A DNA stretch of 64,000 bases, from positions 124,001-188,000 of the forward strand of contig NZ_JASAOF010000006.1 in NCBI RefSeq assembly GCF_029952525.1. The letters run 5' to 3'. Made by a program: the position numbers and the translations under genes. The notes under the pieces are model-generated. The model did no database searches, was not told the DNA's origin, and saw nothing but the letters and a program-made list of their open reading frames with translations. Below are positions 17,970 through 26,314 of the stretch, piece by piece. The DNA comes from Saccharopolyspora ipomoeae. Its GTDB lineage: Bacteria > Actinomycetota > Actinomycetes > Mycobacteriales > Pseudonocardiaceae. The stretch's first letter is position 1. Every line of letters begins with the position of its first letter.

Positions 17970-18231
17970 TGCTCAAGGGGCACATCGATGCGGGATACCT
18001 GCACGCCGGACGCACGATTCGAGAGCTCGCCACCGTTATCGGCGTCGATCGGGGCGCACCAACGCCGATGCGCAGGTGCTGGACGCATCAGGCGAACCGG
18101 TCCCCGGTCTCTACGCCTGCGGAAATGACGCCAACTCGATCACAGCGTCGGAATACCCGGGGGCCGGCTGCCAGGTAGGAGCGGGCCTGACGTTCGGTTA
18201 CCTCGCGGCACGCCACGCTGCCCACCGGTAA
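17970..18231 (+). pseudogene. Remnant of a KstD-like FAD-dependent dehydrogenase
   Basis: Two pieces of one family are joined out of frame. The first (frame 2) reads GHIDAGYLHAGRTIRELATVIGVD, like the segment before the C-terminal FAD region. The second (frame 1, from 18061) reads PVPGLYACGNDANSITASEYP and then GAGCQVGAGLTFGYLAARHAA, the classical C-terminal FAD-binding end, and stops at 18231. About 80 residues expected between them and the whole N-terminal part are missing. It was a second flavoprotein of the type encoded at 11291-13003. Confidence 0.8.
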
Positions 18232-18245
18232 CGGGCAGTGGCAGC

Positions 18246-18510
18246 ACCGCCAAGCCGCTGAGCCGGTGGCAGCTGGCCGCCGCCGAGCGCCTGCCGAGCC
18301 TGAAGGCCATCTTCGTCAGCGGCGGGCATTTCGACGAGACCACCTACCACGGCGGCATCATGCGGTTCCTGCCTCGTGCCGCCCGGGAAGGCCGCGGCCG
18401 GGACTCCGGCTGGGCCTTCACCGACCGCGTCAAGTCGAGGATGCTGGAGACCTGCACGTCCGAGGAGCTCGGAACGGCGCGTGGCCGAACGACTCGCCGA
18501 CCCAGGCCGC
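18246..18510 (+). pseudogene. Remnant of a CocE/NonD family hydrolase
   Basis: Frame 3 reads KPLSRWQLAAAERLPSLKAI, then SGGHFDETTYHGGIMRFLPR and DSGWAFTDRVKSRMLETC, an internal piece of an X-Pro dipeptidyl-peptidase/CocE-type alpha/beta hydrolase. Near 18468 the homology continues in frame 1 (ERRVAERLADP), so there is a frameshift, and both ends of the gene are missing. With the preceding remnant it marks a decayed stretch between two active catabolic units. Confidence 0.65.
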
Positions 18511-18571
18511 ACAAGATCTACCGCGACGCCCGGCACCCGTCCCGGCTGCTTCTCCCGCACACCGCGTGAGT

Positions 18572-18588
18572 ATTCTGCACAGCAGAAT
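18572..18588. promoter_or_regulatory. Operator-like palindrome upstream of iclR
   Basis: The sequence attctgc-aca-gcagaat is a perfect 7-3-7 inverted repeat centred 31 bases before the IclR ATG at 18611. A near-copy (15 of 17 bases) lies before the monooxygenase gene at 19348-19364, so it is probably the binding site of this IclR protein. Confidence 0.7.
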
Positions 18589-18610
18589 TCGTTGCTCGGG
18601 AAGGGTCGAG

Positions 18611-19348
18611 ATGAAGCAGCCTCCGGCGTACGCGATCGCCAGCGTCGATCACGCGTTGCGGCTGGCGACGATCCTGCAGCTCGAAGGCAGCCTCAGCGTC
18701 GCCGACGCCGCCGAGCGGCTGGGCGTGGCGCGCTCGACCGCGCACCGGCTGCTCGCGATGCTCGTCTACCGGGACTTCGCGGTCCAGGACGACACCCGGC
18801 TCTACCGCGCGGGACCGGTGCTGGAGCTGGCCTCGCACTCGCAATCGGCGGTGTCCCGGTTGCGGCAGGTGGCGCTGCCGCACCTGCGGGGCCTCGTCGA
18901 CGCGCTGGGTGAGACGGTCAACCTGACCGTGCGCACCGGCGGCACAGCCCGGTTCATCGCCTGCGTCGAGTGCGACCAGGCGCTCCGGGTCGGTTCGCGC
19001 GAGGGCATGGTCTTCCCCGCGCACGAGACCACCGCGGGCCTGCTGCTGCTCGCCGACCTCACCGACGCCGAGCTCGACTCCCTGCACGCCGACGCCGAGG
19101 CCCCCGCGATGGACGAGCTGCACCGGGAGCTGGCGAAGGTGCGCCGCAACGGGTTCGCGCTCAACCAGGGCCGATCGGAGCGCGGAGTCGTGGCCGTCGG
19201 AGTCCCCGTGCGCTCCGCCGACGGCACGGCGATCGCGGGCGTGTCGGTGTCGATGCCCAGCGTGCGCTACGACCGGCGGCGCCTGCGCCCGATCGTCGCG
19301 ATCCTGTCCGCGGCCGCGGCCGCGTTGCAGCACGACCTCGACGGCTGA
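18611..19348 (+). CDS. IclR-family transcriptional regulator
   Basis: This 245-residue regulator has the winged helix SVADAAERLGVARSTAHRLLAMLVYRDFAV and a C-terminal ligand-binding domain (TVNLTVRTGGTARFIACVEC). It directly precedes a 3-hydroxybenzoate 4-monooxygenase-like gene on the same strand, so it likely senses a hydroxybenzoate and controls itself and that gene through the two matching palindromes that flank it. The ATG at 18611 follows a purine-rich gaagggtcgag; a longer frame upstream overlaps the CocE remnant and is not coding. Confidence 0.88.
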   Translation: MKQPPAYAIASVDHALRLATILQLEGSLSVADAAERLGVARSTAHRLLAMLVYRDFAVQDDTRLYRAGPVLELASHSQSAVSRLRQVALPHLRGLVDALGETVNLTVRTGGTARFIACVECDQALRVGSREGMVFPAHETTAGLLLLADLTDAELDSLHADAEAPAMDELHRELAKVRRNGFALNQGRSERGVVAVGVPVRSADGTAIAGVSVSMPSVRYDRRRLRPIVAILSAAAAALQHDLDG

Positions 19349-19364
19349 TTCTGCACACCAGAAC
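19348..19364. promoter_or_regulatory. Second operator-like palindrome, upstream of the monooxygenase
   Basis: The sequence attctgcacaccagaac overlaps the iclR stop and lies about 120 bases before the monooxygenase GTG. It matches the site at 18572-18588 in 15 of 17 bases and keeps the TTCTG/CAGAA inverted repeat. Confidence 0.65.
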
Positions 19365-19485
19365 TCCCTTCACCTCGGCGCGCACCGGCCGCAGGCTGGG
19401 ATGCGCTGTTCGGTGGTCACCCGCTGCGCTCGGCGGACCATCGGCGGCTGGCCCGCACGGGTTCGAGCGAAGAGGAGTCAGACCA

Positions 19486-21405
19486 GTGCAGTTCTACCTC
19501 GACGGCTACAAGCCCGGAGACCCGTTCGTCGACGAGCCGCACCCGTCGGTGGCCGAACGCCCGGAAGGGCTGCCGGAGGAAGCCGACGTCGTGATCATCG
19601 GCTGCGGCCCGGCCGGACTGGTACTGGCCGCTCAGCTCGCCCGGTTCCCGCAGCTGCGCACGGTGATCGTGGACCGGCGGGACGGGCCGCTGGAGGTCGG
19701 TCAGGCCGACGGCGTCGCCTGCCGGACCGTGGAGATGTTCGAGGCGTTCGGGTTGGCCGACCAGCTCGTCCACGAGGGCTACCAGGTCAACGAGGTGACC
19801 TTCTGGCGACCGGACCCCGAGCGCAGCGGCTCGATCGTGCGCACCGGGCGCATCGACGACGTCGAGGAGGGCATCTCCGAGATGCCCCACATGATCGTCA
19901 ACCAGGCCCGGATGCTGGCCTACCTGCGCGAGAACATGCTGTGCTCGGCGTCGCGCGCGGAACCGCACTACGGCCTGCACGCCACCGACGTCCGGGTCGG
20001 GACCGGCGAGCACCCGGTGACGGTAACTCTGCAGCACGTCGAGAACTTCGAGCCGACCGGTGAGACCTCGACGATCCGCGCGAAGTACGTGGTCGGCTGC
20101 GACGGGTCGCGCAGCGGCACCCGCGAGGCCATCGGACTGCGCCTGGAAGGCGATGCGACCAACAGCTCGTGGGGCGTGCTGGACGTCCTGGCGGTCACCG
20201 ACTTCCCGGACATCCGGCTGAAGTCGGCGATCCACTCCGAGCACGGCAGCATCCTGATCATCCCGCGCGAGGGCGGTTATCTGGTGCGGCTCTACATCGA
20301 GCTCGACAACGACCGCGACGCCGAGATGCTGCGCGACCGCAGCGCCACCCCGGAGAAGCTGACCGCGGTGGCCAACCGCATCCTGCACCCGTACTCGATC
20401 GACGTGAAGCACGTCGGCTGGTGGGCGGTCTACGAGATCGGGCAGCGCCTCTGCTCCCGCTTCGACGACGCCGACGACGAGCGCGGACCCCGGGTGTTCA
20501 TCGCGGGCGACGCCTGCCACACCCACAGCGCCAAAGCCGGCCAGGGCATGAACGTCTCGATGGCCGACGCCTGGAACCTCGGGTGGAAGCTCGGCACCGT
20601 GCTCAACGGCACCGCGCGACCCGAGCTGCTGCGCACCTACTCCGAAGAGCGGCAGACGGTCGCCCAGCAGCTCATCGACTTCGACCGCGAGTTCGCGGCC
20701 CTGTTCAGCGCCCGCTCCGACGAGGACGGCGGCCCGGACCCGGAGCGCTTCCAGGACTACTTCCGCCGGCAGGGCCGGTTCACCGCCGGAGTCGCCGTCC
20801 AGTACGAACCCTCACTGCTCACCGCGACGCCAGAGCACCAGCACTTGGCGAGGGGCTTCCCGCTGGGAATGCGGTTCCACTCGGCCCCGGTGATCCGGCT
20901 GGCCGACGCAAAACCCGTGCATCTCGGGCACGCGGCGAGGGCCGACGGCGCATGGCGCCTCTACGCCTTCGCCGACCGAGCGCACCCCGGCAGCTCCCAC
21001 TCCAGGCTGCGCGACCTGGCCGCTTTCCTGGAGCCGACCATCGCGCGGTTCACCCCACCCGGTGCCGACCCCGACTCGGTGATCGACGTCCGGGCGGTGC
21101 TCCAGCAGGGACATCGCGACATCACCGTCGAAGACCTGCCGCCGATCTTCCTGCCCCACAAGGGAGCATTTGACCTCGTCGACTACGAGAAGGCCTTCTG
21201 CGCCGACCCGACCAGCGACATCTTCGATCTGCGGGGCCTGGACCGGGATCGCGGAGCGCTCGTGGTGGTGCGGCCGGATCAGCACGTCGCCCACGTCCTC
21301 CCGCTCGGATTCCACGACGAGCTCGCCGATTTCCTCCGCAACGTGTTGGTGGAGTGCGGACCGAGACCAACGCCCTGGACACCTACGACCTCGAGTTCTG
21401 GCTAA
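19486..21405 (+). CDS. mobA: FAD-dependent monooxygenase, 3-hydroxybenzoate 4-monooxygenase-like
   Basis: This 639-residue flavin monooxygenase of the phenol-hydroxylase type would convert 3-hydroxybenzoate to protocatechuate. It begins VQFYLDGYKPGDPFVDEPHP, close to the start I recall for MobA, then the FAD fold VIIGCGPAGLVLAAQL, the segment PLEVGQADGVACRTVEMFEAFGL, the DG motif VGCDGSRSG and FIAGDACHTHSAKAGQGMN, and a C-terminal thioredoxin-like domain. The GTG start follows gaagaggag. The last 16 residues do not look like the family and may reflect a frameshift near the end. Other 3-hydroxy aromatic acids are possible substrates. Confidence 0.85.
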   Translation: MQFYLDGYKPGDPFVDEPHPSVAERPEGLPEEADVVIIGCGPAGLVLAAQLARFPQLRTVIVDRRDGPLEVGQADGVACRTVEMFEAFGLADQLVHEGYQVNEVTFWRPDPERSGSIVRTGRIDDVEEGISEMPHMIVNQARMLAYLRENMLCSASRAEPHYGLHATDVRVGTGEHPVTVTLQHVENFEPTGETSTIRAKYVVGCDGSRSGTREAIGLRLEGDATNSSWGVLDVLAVTDFPDIRLKSAIHSEHGSILIIPREGGYLVRLYIELDNDRDAEMLRDRSATPEKLTAVANRILHPYSIDVKHVGWWAVYEIGQRLCSRFDDADDERGPRVFIAGDACHTHSAKAGQGMNVSMADAWNLGWKLGTVLNGTARPELLRTYSEERQTVAQQLIDFDREFAALFSARSDEDGGPDPERFQDYFRRQGRFTAGVAVQYEPSLLTATPEHQHLARGFPLGMRFHSAPVIRLADAKPVHLGHAARADGAWRLYAFADRAHPGSSHSRLRDLAAFLEPTIARFTPPGADPDSVIDVRAVLQQGHRDITVEDLPPIFLPHKGAFDLVDYEKAFCADPTSDIFDLRGLDRDRGALVVVRPDQHVAHVLPLGFHDELADFLRNVLVECGPRPTPWTPTTSSSG

Positions 21406-21440
21406 CTCAGCAGGACGCTGCGCGAGGCACGGGCTCCGCT
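21363..21440 (+). other. Unexplained coding-like tail after the monooxygenase
   Basis: In another frame across the end of the monooxygenase gene the bases read ETNALDTYDLEFWLTQQDAA before a stop. Composition and codon use look protein-like, so this may be the end of a lost gene or the original tail of the monooxygenase after a frameshift. I cannot assign it. Confidence 0.3.
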
Positions 21441-21618
21441 TGATGCCGACCGGAGTCGAATTGCTCCACCTGTCGGAGTCCGCCGCCGGACCGGCTTGGC
21501 ACCCTGGTCTGCATCGGGCCGCGGATCACCTGGAGCGATCCCGACGACGGCCGGATGTTCCGCAGCGGATTCTTCCTCTACCTGCCCGTCACCGCCCCGC
21601 ACCGTGCGATCGGGGACG

Positions 21619-21648
21619 GCTGCGGGGCCGGAGTTTCGGCCCCGCAGC
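21619..21648. terminator. Bidirectional GC-rich hairpin
   Basis: A perfect 12-bp stem (21619-21630 with 21637-21648) with a six-base loop lies between the end of the monooxygenase region (plus) and the end of the aldolase gene (minus). It probably terminates both converging transcripts. Confidence 0.8.
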
Positions 21649-21662
21649 AGGTTGGGGTTGGT

Positions 21663-23702
21663 TCAGCGCAGGAACGCGCCGACGACACCGGAATCGACGG
21701 GCACGTGCAGTCCGGTGGTGCGAGTCAGTTCGCCCCCGGTGAGGGCGAACACCGCGGCGGCGATGTGCTCGGGCAGCACTTCGCGCTTGAGCAGGGTGCG
21801 CTGCGCGTAGAACGCACCGAGGTCCTCCTCGGCGACGCCGTACACGGCGGCGCGCTGTGCGCCCCAGCCTCCGGCGAAGATGCCCGAGCCGCGCACCACG
21901 CCGTCGGGGTTGACGCCGTTGACCCGGATTCCGTGCTCGCCCAGTTCGGCGGCCAGCAGCCGCACCTGGTGGGCCTGGTCGGCCTTGGTCGCGCCGTAGG
22001 CGACGTTGTTCGGGCCCGCGAACACCGAGTTCTTCGAGGAGATGTAGACGATGTCACCGCCCATCGTCTGGTCGATCATGGCGCGCACGGCCGCCTGGGA
22101 GACCAGGAACGAGCCCTTGGCCATGACGTCGTGCTGGAGGTCCCAGTCCTGCTCGGTGGTGTCCAGCAGCGGCTTGGAGATCGACAGGCCCGCGTTGTTG
22201 ACCACCAGGTCGATCCCGCCGAAGGCCAACGCGGTCGCGTCCACAGCGGACTGCACCGCGTCCCGGTCGGTGACGTTGGCGGTGACCGCGATCGCCTTGT
22301 CGCTGCCGCCGATTCCGGCCGCGACCTCGGCTGCGGCGTCGGCGTTGAGGTCGGCCACCGCCACGCAGGCACCCTCGGCGGCGAGCCGCTCGGCGATGGC
22401 CCTGCCGATGCCCGAGCCCGCGCCGGTCACCAGCGCGATGCGCCCGGCCAGCGGCTTGGGCGCGGGCATGCGCCGCAGCTTCGCTTCTTCCAGCGCCCAG
22501 TATTCGATGCGGAACTTCTCGCTTTCGGGGATCGGCGCGTAGGTGGACAGCGCTTCAGCGCCGCGCATGACGTTGATGGCGTTGACGTAGAACTCGCCGG
22601 CGACGCGCGCGGTCTGCTTGTCCTTGCCGAAGGAGAACATGCCCACACCCGGAACGAGCACGATCGCGGGGTCCGCTCCGCGCATCGGCGGGCTGTCCGG
22701 GGTGGCGTGCCGCTCGTAGTAGGCGGCGTAGTCCTGCCGGTACTCGGTGTGCAGTTCCTTGAGCCTCGCCACGACGTCGGCCAGCGGCGCGGTGGCGGGC
22801 AGGTCCACCACCAGTGGCCGGACCTTGGTGCGCAGGAAGTGGTCCGGGCACGAGGTGCCGAGAGCGGCGAGTTCGCCGAGCTTCTCGCGGGAGAGGAACT
22901 CCAGCACCGCCTCCTCGTCGTTGTAGTGCCCGATCTGGTGCTGGTCGGTCGAGGCCAAGCCGCGGACGACCGGGGCCAGCGCGGCGGCCCGGGCGTGCCG
23001 CTCGGTTTCCGGCAACGGTTCGTGGCCGGCCACGACCGCGCCGAAGGGCTCCGGTTCGCCGTGCTCAGCGATGTGGGCCGCTGCGGTGTCGATGATCCAG
23101 CGGGAGTTCTTCTCGGCCTCCTCGGAGGTCTCACCCCACGCGGTGATCCCGTGACCGCCCAGGATGCAGCCCTTGGCCTGCGGGTTCGCCGCCTTGATCG
23201 CGGCGATGTCCAGGCCGAGCTGGAAACCGGGACGACGCCAGGGCACCCAGACCACCTGGTCGCCGAAGATCGTCGCGGTGAGCGCTGCACCGTCAGCGGC
23301 GGTGGCGATCGCGATGCCGCTGTCGGGGTGCAGGTGGTCGACATGTCGGGCGTCGACGAGACCGTGCATGGCGGTGTCGATCGACGGCGCGGCCCCGCCC
23401 TTGCCGTGCAGGCAGTAGTCGAACGCGGCGACCATCTCGTCCTCGCGCTCAACACCGGGGTAGACGTCGCAAAGGGCGCGCATCCGGTCCAGGCGCAGCA
23501 CCGCGAGCCCGCTCTCGGTCAAGGTGCCGAGATCGCCCCCGGAACCCTTCACCCACAGCAGCTCGACCTCCCGGCCGGTGACCGGGTCGATCGCAGCGCC
23601 TTTGGTGGAGGTGTTGCCTCCCGCGTAGTTGGTGGTCGTGGGATCGGCACCCAACCGGTGCGACCGCGCCAGCAGATCTTCGACAGCGGTGTGCTCAGAC
23701 AC
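21663..23702 (-). CDS. Bifunctional aldolase/short-chain dehydrogenase (RhaEW type)
   Basis: This 679-residue fusion has a class II aldolase/adducin domain at about residues 1-400, with metal-binding His in HVDHLHPDSGIA and GGHGI, and an SDR domain at about 430-679, with TGAGSGIGRAIAE, NNAGLS and catalytic YGATK. In Bacillus and actinobacteria such fusions act as L-rhamnulose-1-phosphate aldolase plus L-lactaldehyde dehydrogenase. The neighbouring kinase is XylB-like rather than RhaB-like and no isomerase is present, so another sugar phosphate is possible. It is last in a minus-strand operon. Confidence 0.9.
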   Translation of the reverse strand: MSEHTAVEDLLARSHRLGADPTTTNYAGGNTSTKGAAIDPVTGREVELLWVKGSGGDLGTLTESGLAVLRLDRMRALCDVYPGVEREDEMVAAFDYCLHGKGGAAPSIDTAMHGLVDARHVDHLHPDSGIAIATAADGAALTATIFGDQVVWVPWRRPGFQLGLDIAAIKAANPQAKGCILGGHGITAWGETSEEAEKNSRWIIDTAAAHIAEHGEPEPFGAVVAGHEPLPETERHARAAALAPVVRGLASTDQHQIGHYNDEEAVLEFLSREKLGELAALGTSCPDHFLRTKVRPLVVDLPATAPLADVVARLKELHTEYRQDYAAYYERHATPDSPPMRGADPAIVLVPGVGMFSFGKDKQTARVAGEFYVNAINVMRGAEALSTYAPIPESEKFRIEYWALEEAKLRRMPAPKPLAGRIALVTGAGSGIGRAIAERLAAEGACVAVADLNADAAAEVAAGIGGSDKAIAVTANVTDRDAVQSAVDATALAFGGIDLVVNNAGLSISKPLLDTTEQDWDLQHDVMAKGSFLVSQAAVRAMIDQTMGGDIVYISSKNSVFAGPNNVAYGATKADQAHQVRLLAAELGEHGIRVNGVNPDGVVRGSGIFAGGWGAQRAAVYGVAEEDLGAFYAQRTLLKREVLPEHIAAAVFALTGGELTRTTGLHVPVDSGVVGAFLR

Positions 23703-23738
23703 TCGAGAACTCCTCGGAGTAATGGGAAATGCGTGTTT

Positions 23739-25190
23739 TCAAGGCGTTTCGATCGCCCGCGAACGGTTGAGCTCGCGAACCCGGCCGAAGTGCGCCCGGC
23801 GGTGCTCGTAGCGCTCGTGCAGCTCGGCGTCGGGGGTGAACTCGTGCTCGATGTCGGCCGCGAACTGCTTGAGCTCGCCGACGTCGTGAACGCCGATGGC
23901 CAGACCGGCGAGGTAGGAGGCGCCCTGCGCTGCCCCGTGGCCGCCCCGAGGGCGGAGCACGGGGACGCCGAGGGCATCGGCTTTGATCTGCAGCCACGCC
24001 GTCGACGCCGAACCGCCGCCGGTGCTGAGCAACCGGTCCACGGCGAACCCGCGGGCACGCAGCTCCGCGACGTCATCGGCCAGCGCCAGGGCGTTGCCTT
24101 CGAGCACGCTGAGCATGAGCTCGACACCGTCGGCGGAGAGATCGATGCCGTCGATGATCCCCCGGGCGCGCGGGTTCCAGGTGGGCGTGCGCTCGCCGGC
24201 GAAGCTGGGCACGGTCGTCAGCCGCGAGGGGCGGGAGCGGGCCAGCAACGCGTTGGAGTCCCGCAGGTCCTGCCCGGCGATGCGGTTGACCCAGTCCACC
24301 GTCGCTCCGGCGGTCACCTGGGCCGTGATGAGCAGGTCCACGCCGGGAACGCAGTGCCGCTCGTGGATGAAGCCCGGAACGTGCGTGCCCGCGGGAACGG
24401 CCAGCATGGTGGCGCTGGAGAACCCGGTCATCTCCACCAGCGGCCCACCGACGTCGACGATCCCGGCTTCCAGGGCCGATCCGACCGAGTCGACCCCGCC
24501 GGCGACGACCGGAGCGCCTGCGGGGATCCCGGTCTCCGCTGCGGCCTGGTCGGTCACGGTGCCGATCACGTCGGTCGTGGCCACGATCGGCGGCAGCAGT
24601 TCGACGCCCAGCCCGCGCCCGAACAGCCGTTCGTCGAACGCGTTCGCCGACTCGTCGAAGCTCTGCATCAGCGACGCCGAGGAGTCGTCGAGGGCGGCGC
24701 GGCCGGTCAGGCGGCCGGTGATGTAGCCGTTGGCCGAGACGACGTGGGCGGCGCGCGCGGCGACCTCCGGCCGGTTGCGCAGCAGCCACGGCAGCTTGGC
24801 GGTGCCGAAGAACGGGTCCGGCCCGTTGCGGTGGCCGGGCGCGATCTGCTCGATCTCGGCGGCCTCGGCGACGGCCTGCCGGTCCAGCCAGGTCAGGGCC
24901 GCGCCGACCTCCCGGCCGCGGTCGTCCACCGGTACCAGGGTCGGCGACTGGCTGGTCACCGCCACGGCCAGCACCCGGGCGTCCGCCACGACCTCACCGG
25001 CGACGGAGGTGATCGCACTCCACCAGCTGCCGGAGTCCTGGTCGGAACCGCGCCCGTCGGAGTCGACCTGGGTGTCGTAGCGCGCCGTCGCCGACCGCAC
25101 CAGGCGGCCTTCGCGGTCGGTTGCCACGACCTTGACGCCGCTGGTGCCGACGTCGATGCCGAGCAGGATCTCGGCTCGCTCCGATGCCAT
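23739..25190 (-). CDS. FGGY-family carbohydrate kinase
   Basis: This 483-residue sugar kinase is built as two ribonuclease-H-like domains: GIDVGTSGVKVVATD at the N-terminus and LLSTGGGSASTAWLQIKADALGVPV in the second domain. It would phosphorylate a ketose such as a xylulose, ribulose or rhamnulose analogue. The N-terminus is closer to xylulokinase than to rhamnulokinase. The ATG at 25190 overlaps the stop of the D-2-hydroxyacid dehydrogenase gene (ATGA). The aldolase gene follows after 36 bases. Confidence 0.9.
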   Translation of the reverse strand: MASERAEILLGIDVGTSGVKVVATDREGRLVRSATARYDTQVDSDGRGSDQDSGSWWSAITSVAGEVVADARVLAVAVTSQSPTLVPVDDRGREVGAALTWLDRQAVAEAAEIEQIAPGHRNGPDPFFGTAKLPWLLRNRPEVAARAAHVVSANGYITGRLTGRAALDDSSASLMQSFDESANAFDERLFGRGLGVELLPPIVATTDVIGTVTDQAAAETGIPAGAPVVAGGVDSVGSALEAGIVDVGGPLVEMTGFSSATMLAVPAGTHVPGFIHERHCVPGVDLLITAQVTAGATVDWVNRIAGQDLRDSNALLARSRPSRLTTVPSFAGERTPTWNPRARGIIDGIDLSADGVELMLSVLEGNALALADDVAELRARGFAVDRLLSTGGGSASTAWLQIKADALGVPVLRPRGGHGAAQGASYLAGLAIGVHDVGELKQFAADIEHEFTPDAELHERYEHRRAHFGRVRELNRSRAIETP

Positions 25191-26248
25191 CACGCCCCCG
25201 CCTTCGGTCCGACCGGGTGCAGCGCCGGCTGCGCGTCGAGGTGGCGGCGCAGCTCTTCGGCCACCCCGGCGGCGGCCCGCCGCGCGGTCTCCCGGCTGGC
25301 GCCCGCGACGTGCGGGGCCAGCACCACGTTGGCTCCTCGATCGGCCAGGTCCAGCAGGCGCAAGGACATGTCGACAGGTTCGGTCGGGAACACGTCGACC
25401 GCCACTCCGCCCAGGTGGCCTGCGGCGAGCGCGTCGGCGAGGGCGGCGTAGTCCACGAGTCCGCCGCGCGCGGCGTTGACGACGATCGCGCCGGGGCGCA
25501 TCAGCGCGATCCGCTTGGCGTTGACCACTTGCTCGGTCTCCGGGGTCAGCCGGGCGTGCACCGACAGCACGTCGCTGGTCGAGAACAGCTCGTCCAGGTC
25601 GGTGCAGCGCCGGGCCTCCGGCGCGGCCCCGTCGGGCAGGTACGGGTCGTAGACGACGACGTCGGCGCCCATCGCGGCCACGCTGCGGGCCAGGTGCTGG
25701 CCGACGGCCCCGGCGCCCAGCAGGCCGACGGTGGATCCCGCGATCTCGCGCCCCACCTCGTCGTGGCGGTAGAAGTCCCCGCGCCACTCCCGGCGCAGCA
25801 GGCTCCCGTGCAGGATCGGCAACCTCCGCAGCGCGCCCAGCAGCAGCGCCAGCGTCATCTCGGCGGTGGCGATGCTGTTGCGCCCCGGCACGTTGACCAC
25901 CCGCACGCCCCGCGCCGCGGCGGCGTCCAGGTTGATGTTGACCGGCCCGCCGCGACCCACTCCGACGAACTCCAGCTCCGGCACCGCTTCCAGGACCCGC
26001 TCGGTGACCGGCGCCAGCTGGGTGACCAGCCCGCGATGCCCGCGCAATGCCGCGATCAGCTCGTCCTCGCTGCCCGAGGCCTCGTCGACTTCGCCGACGG
26101 CGCCGAACGGTTCGTCCGGCCACCGCAGTTCCAGCTCCGCGACGGTGGCCCGGGGGCCGAGGCGGTCGGCGATCTCGTCGCGGAAGACCCCGGGCTGGAT
26201 GAATCGATCTCCGGCTGCGAGGACGGAGAAGGGTGGACGGGAGGGCAT
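25190..26248 (-). CDS. D-2-hydroxyacid dehydrogenase (NAD-dependent)
   Basis: This 352-residue member of the phosphoglycerate/D-lactate dehydrogenase superfamily has the Rossmann motif GLLGAGAVGQHLA and the three catalytic residues Arg (NAARGGLVD), Glu (PTEPVD) and His (APHVAGAS). It is the first gene of the operon with a sugar kinase and aldolase-SDR, which is unusual for rhamnose pathways, so the pathway may involve a hydroxy acid or an enzyme recruited to a sugar acid. The ATG at 26248 follows aaagga. Confidence 0.88.
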   Translation of the reverse strand: MPSRPPFSVLAAGDRFIQPGVFRDEIADRLGPRATVAELELRWPDEPFGAVGEVDEASGSEDELIAALRGHRGLVTQLAPVTERVLEAVPELEFVGVGRGGPVNINLDAAAARGVRVVNVPGRNSIATAEMTLALLLGALRRLPILHGSLLRREWRGDFYRHDEVGREIAGSTVGLLGAGAVGQHLARSVAAMGADVVVYDPYLPDGAAPEARRCTDLDELFSTSDVLSVHARLTPETEQVVNAKRIALMRPGAIVVNAARGGLVDYAALADALAAGHLGGVAVDVFPTEPVDMSLRLLDLADRGANVVLAPHVAGASRETARRAAAGVAEELRRHLDAQPALHPVGPKAGA

Positions 26249-26314
26249 GGGGGTCCTTTCTTCAGGAGCGGCTCCGAGTGGTGGTGCCGGGAAGGGTGGG
26301 GAAGGGGTCATACG

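Noticed and set aside
21555-25451. 1298-residue plus-strand open frame
   Set aside because: It runs antisense through three well-supported minus-strand genes and has shadow composition rich in Gly, Arg, Val and His.
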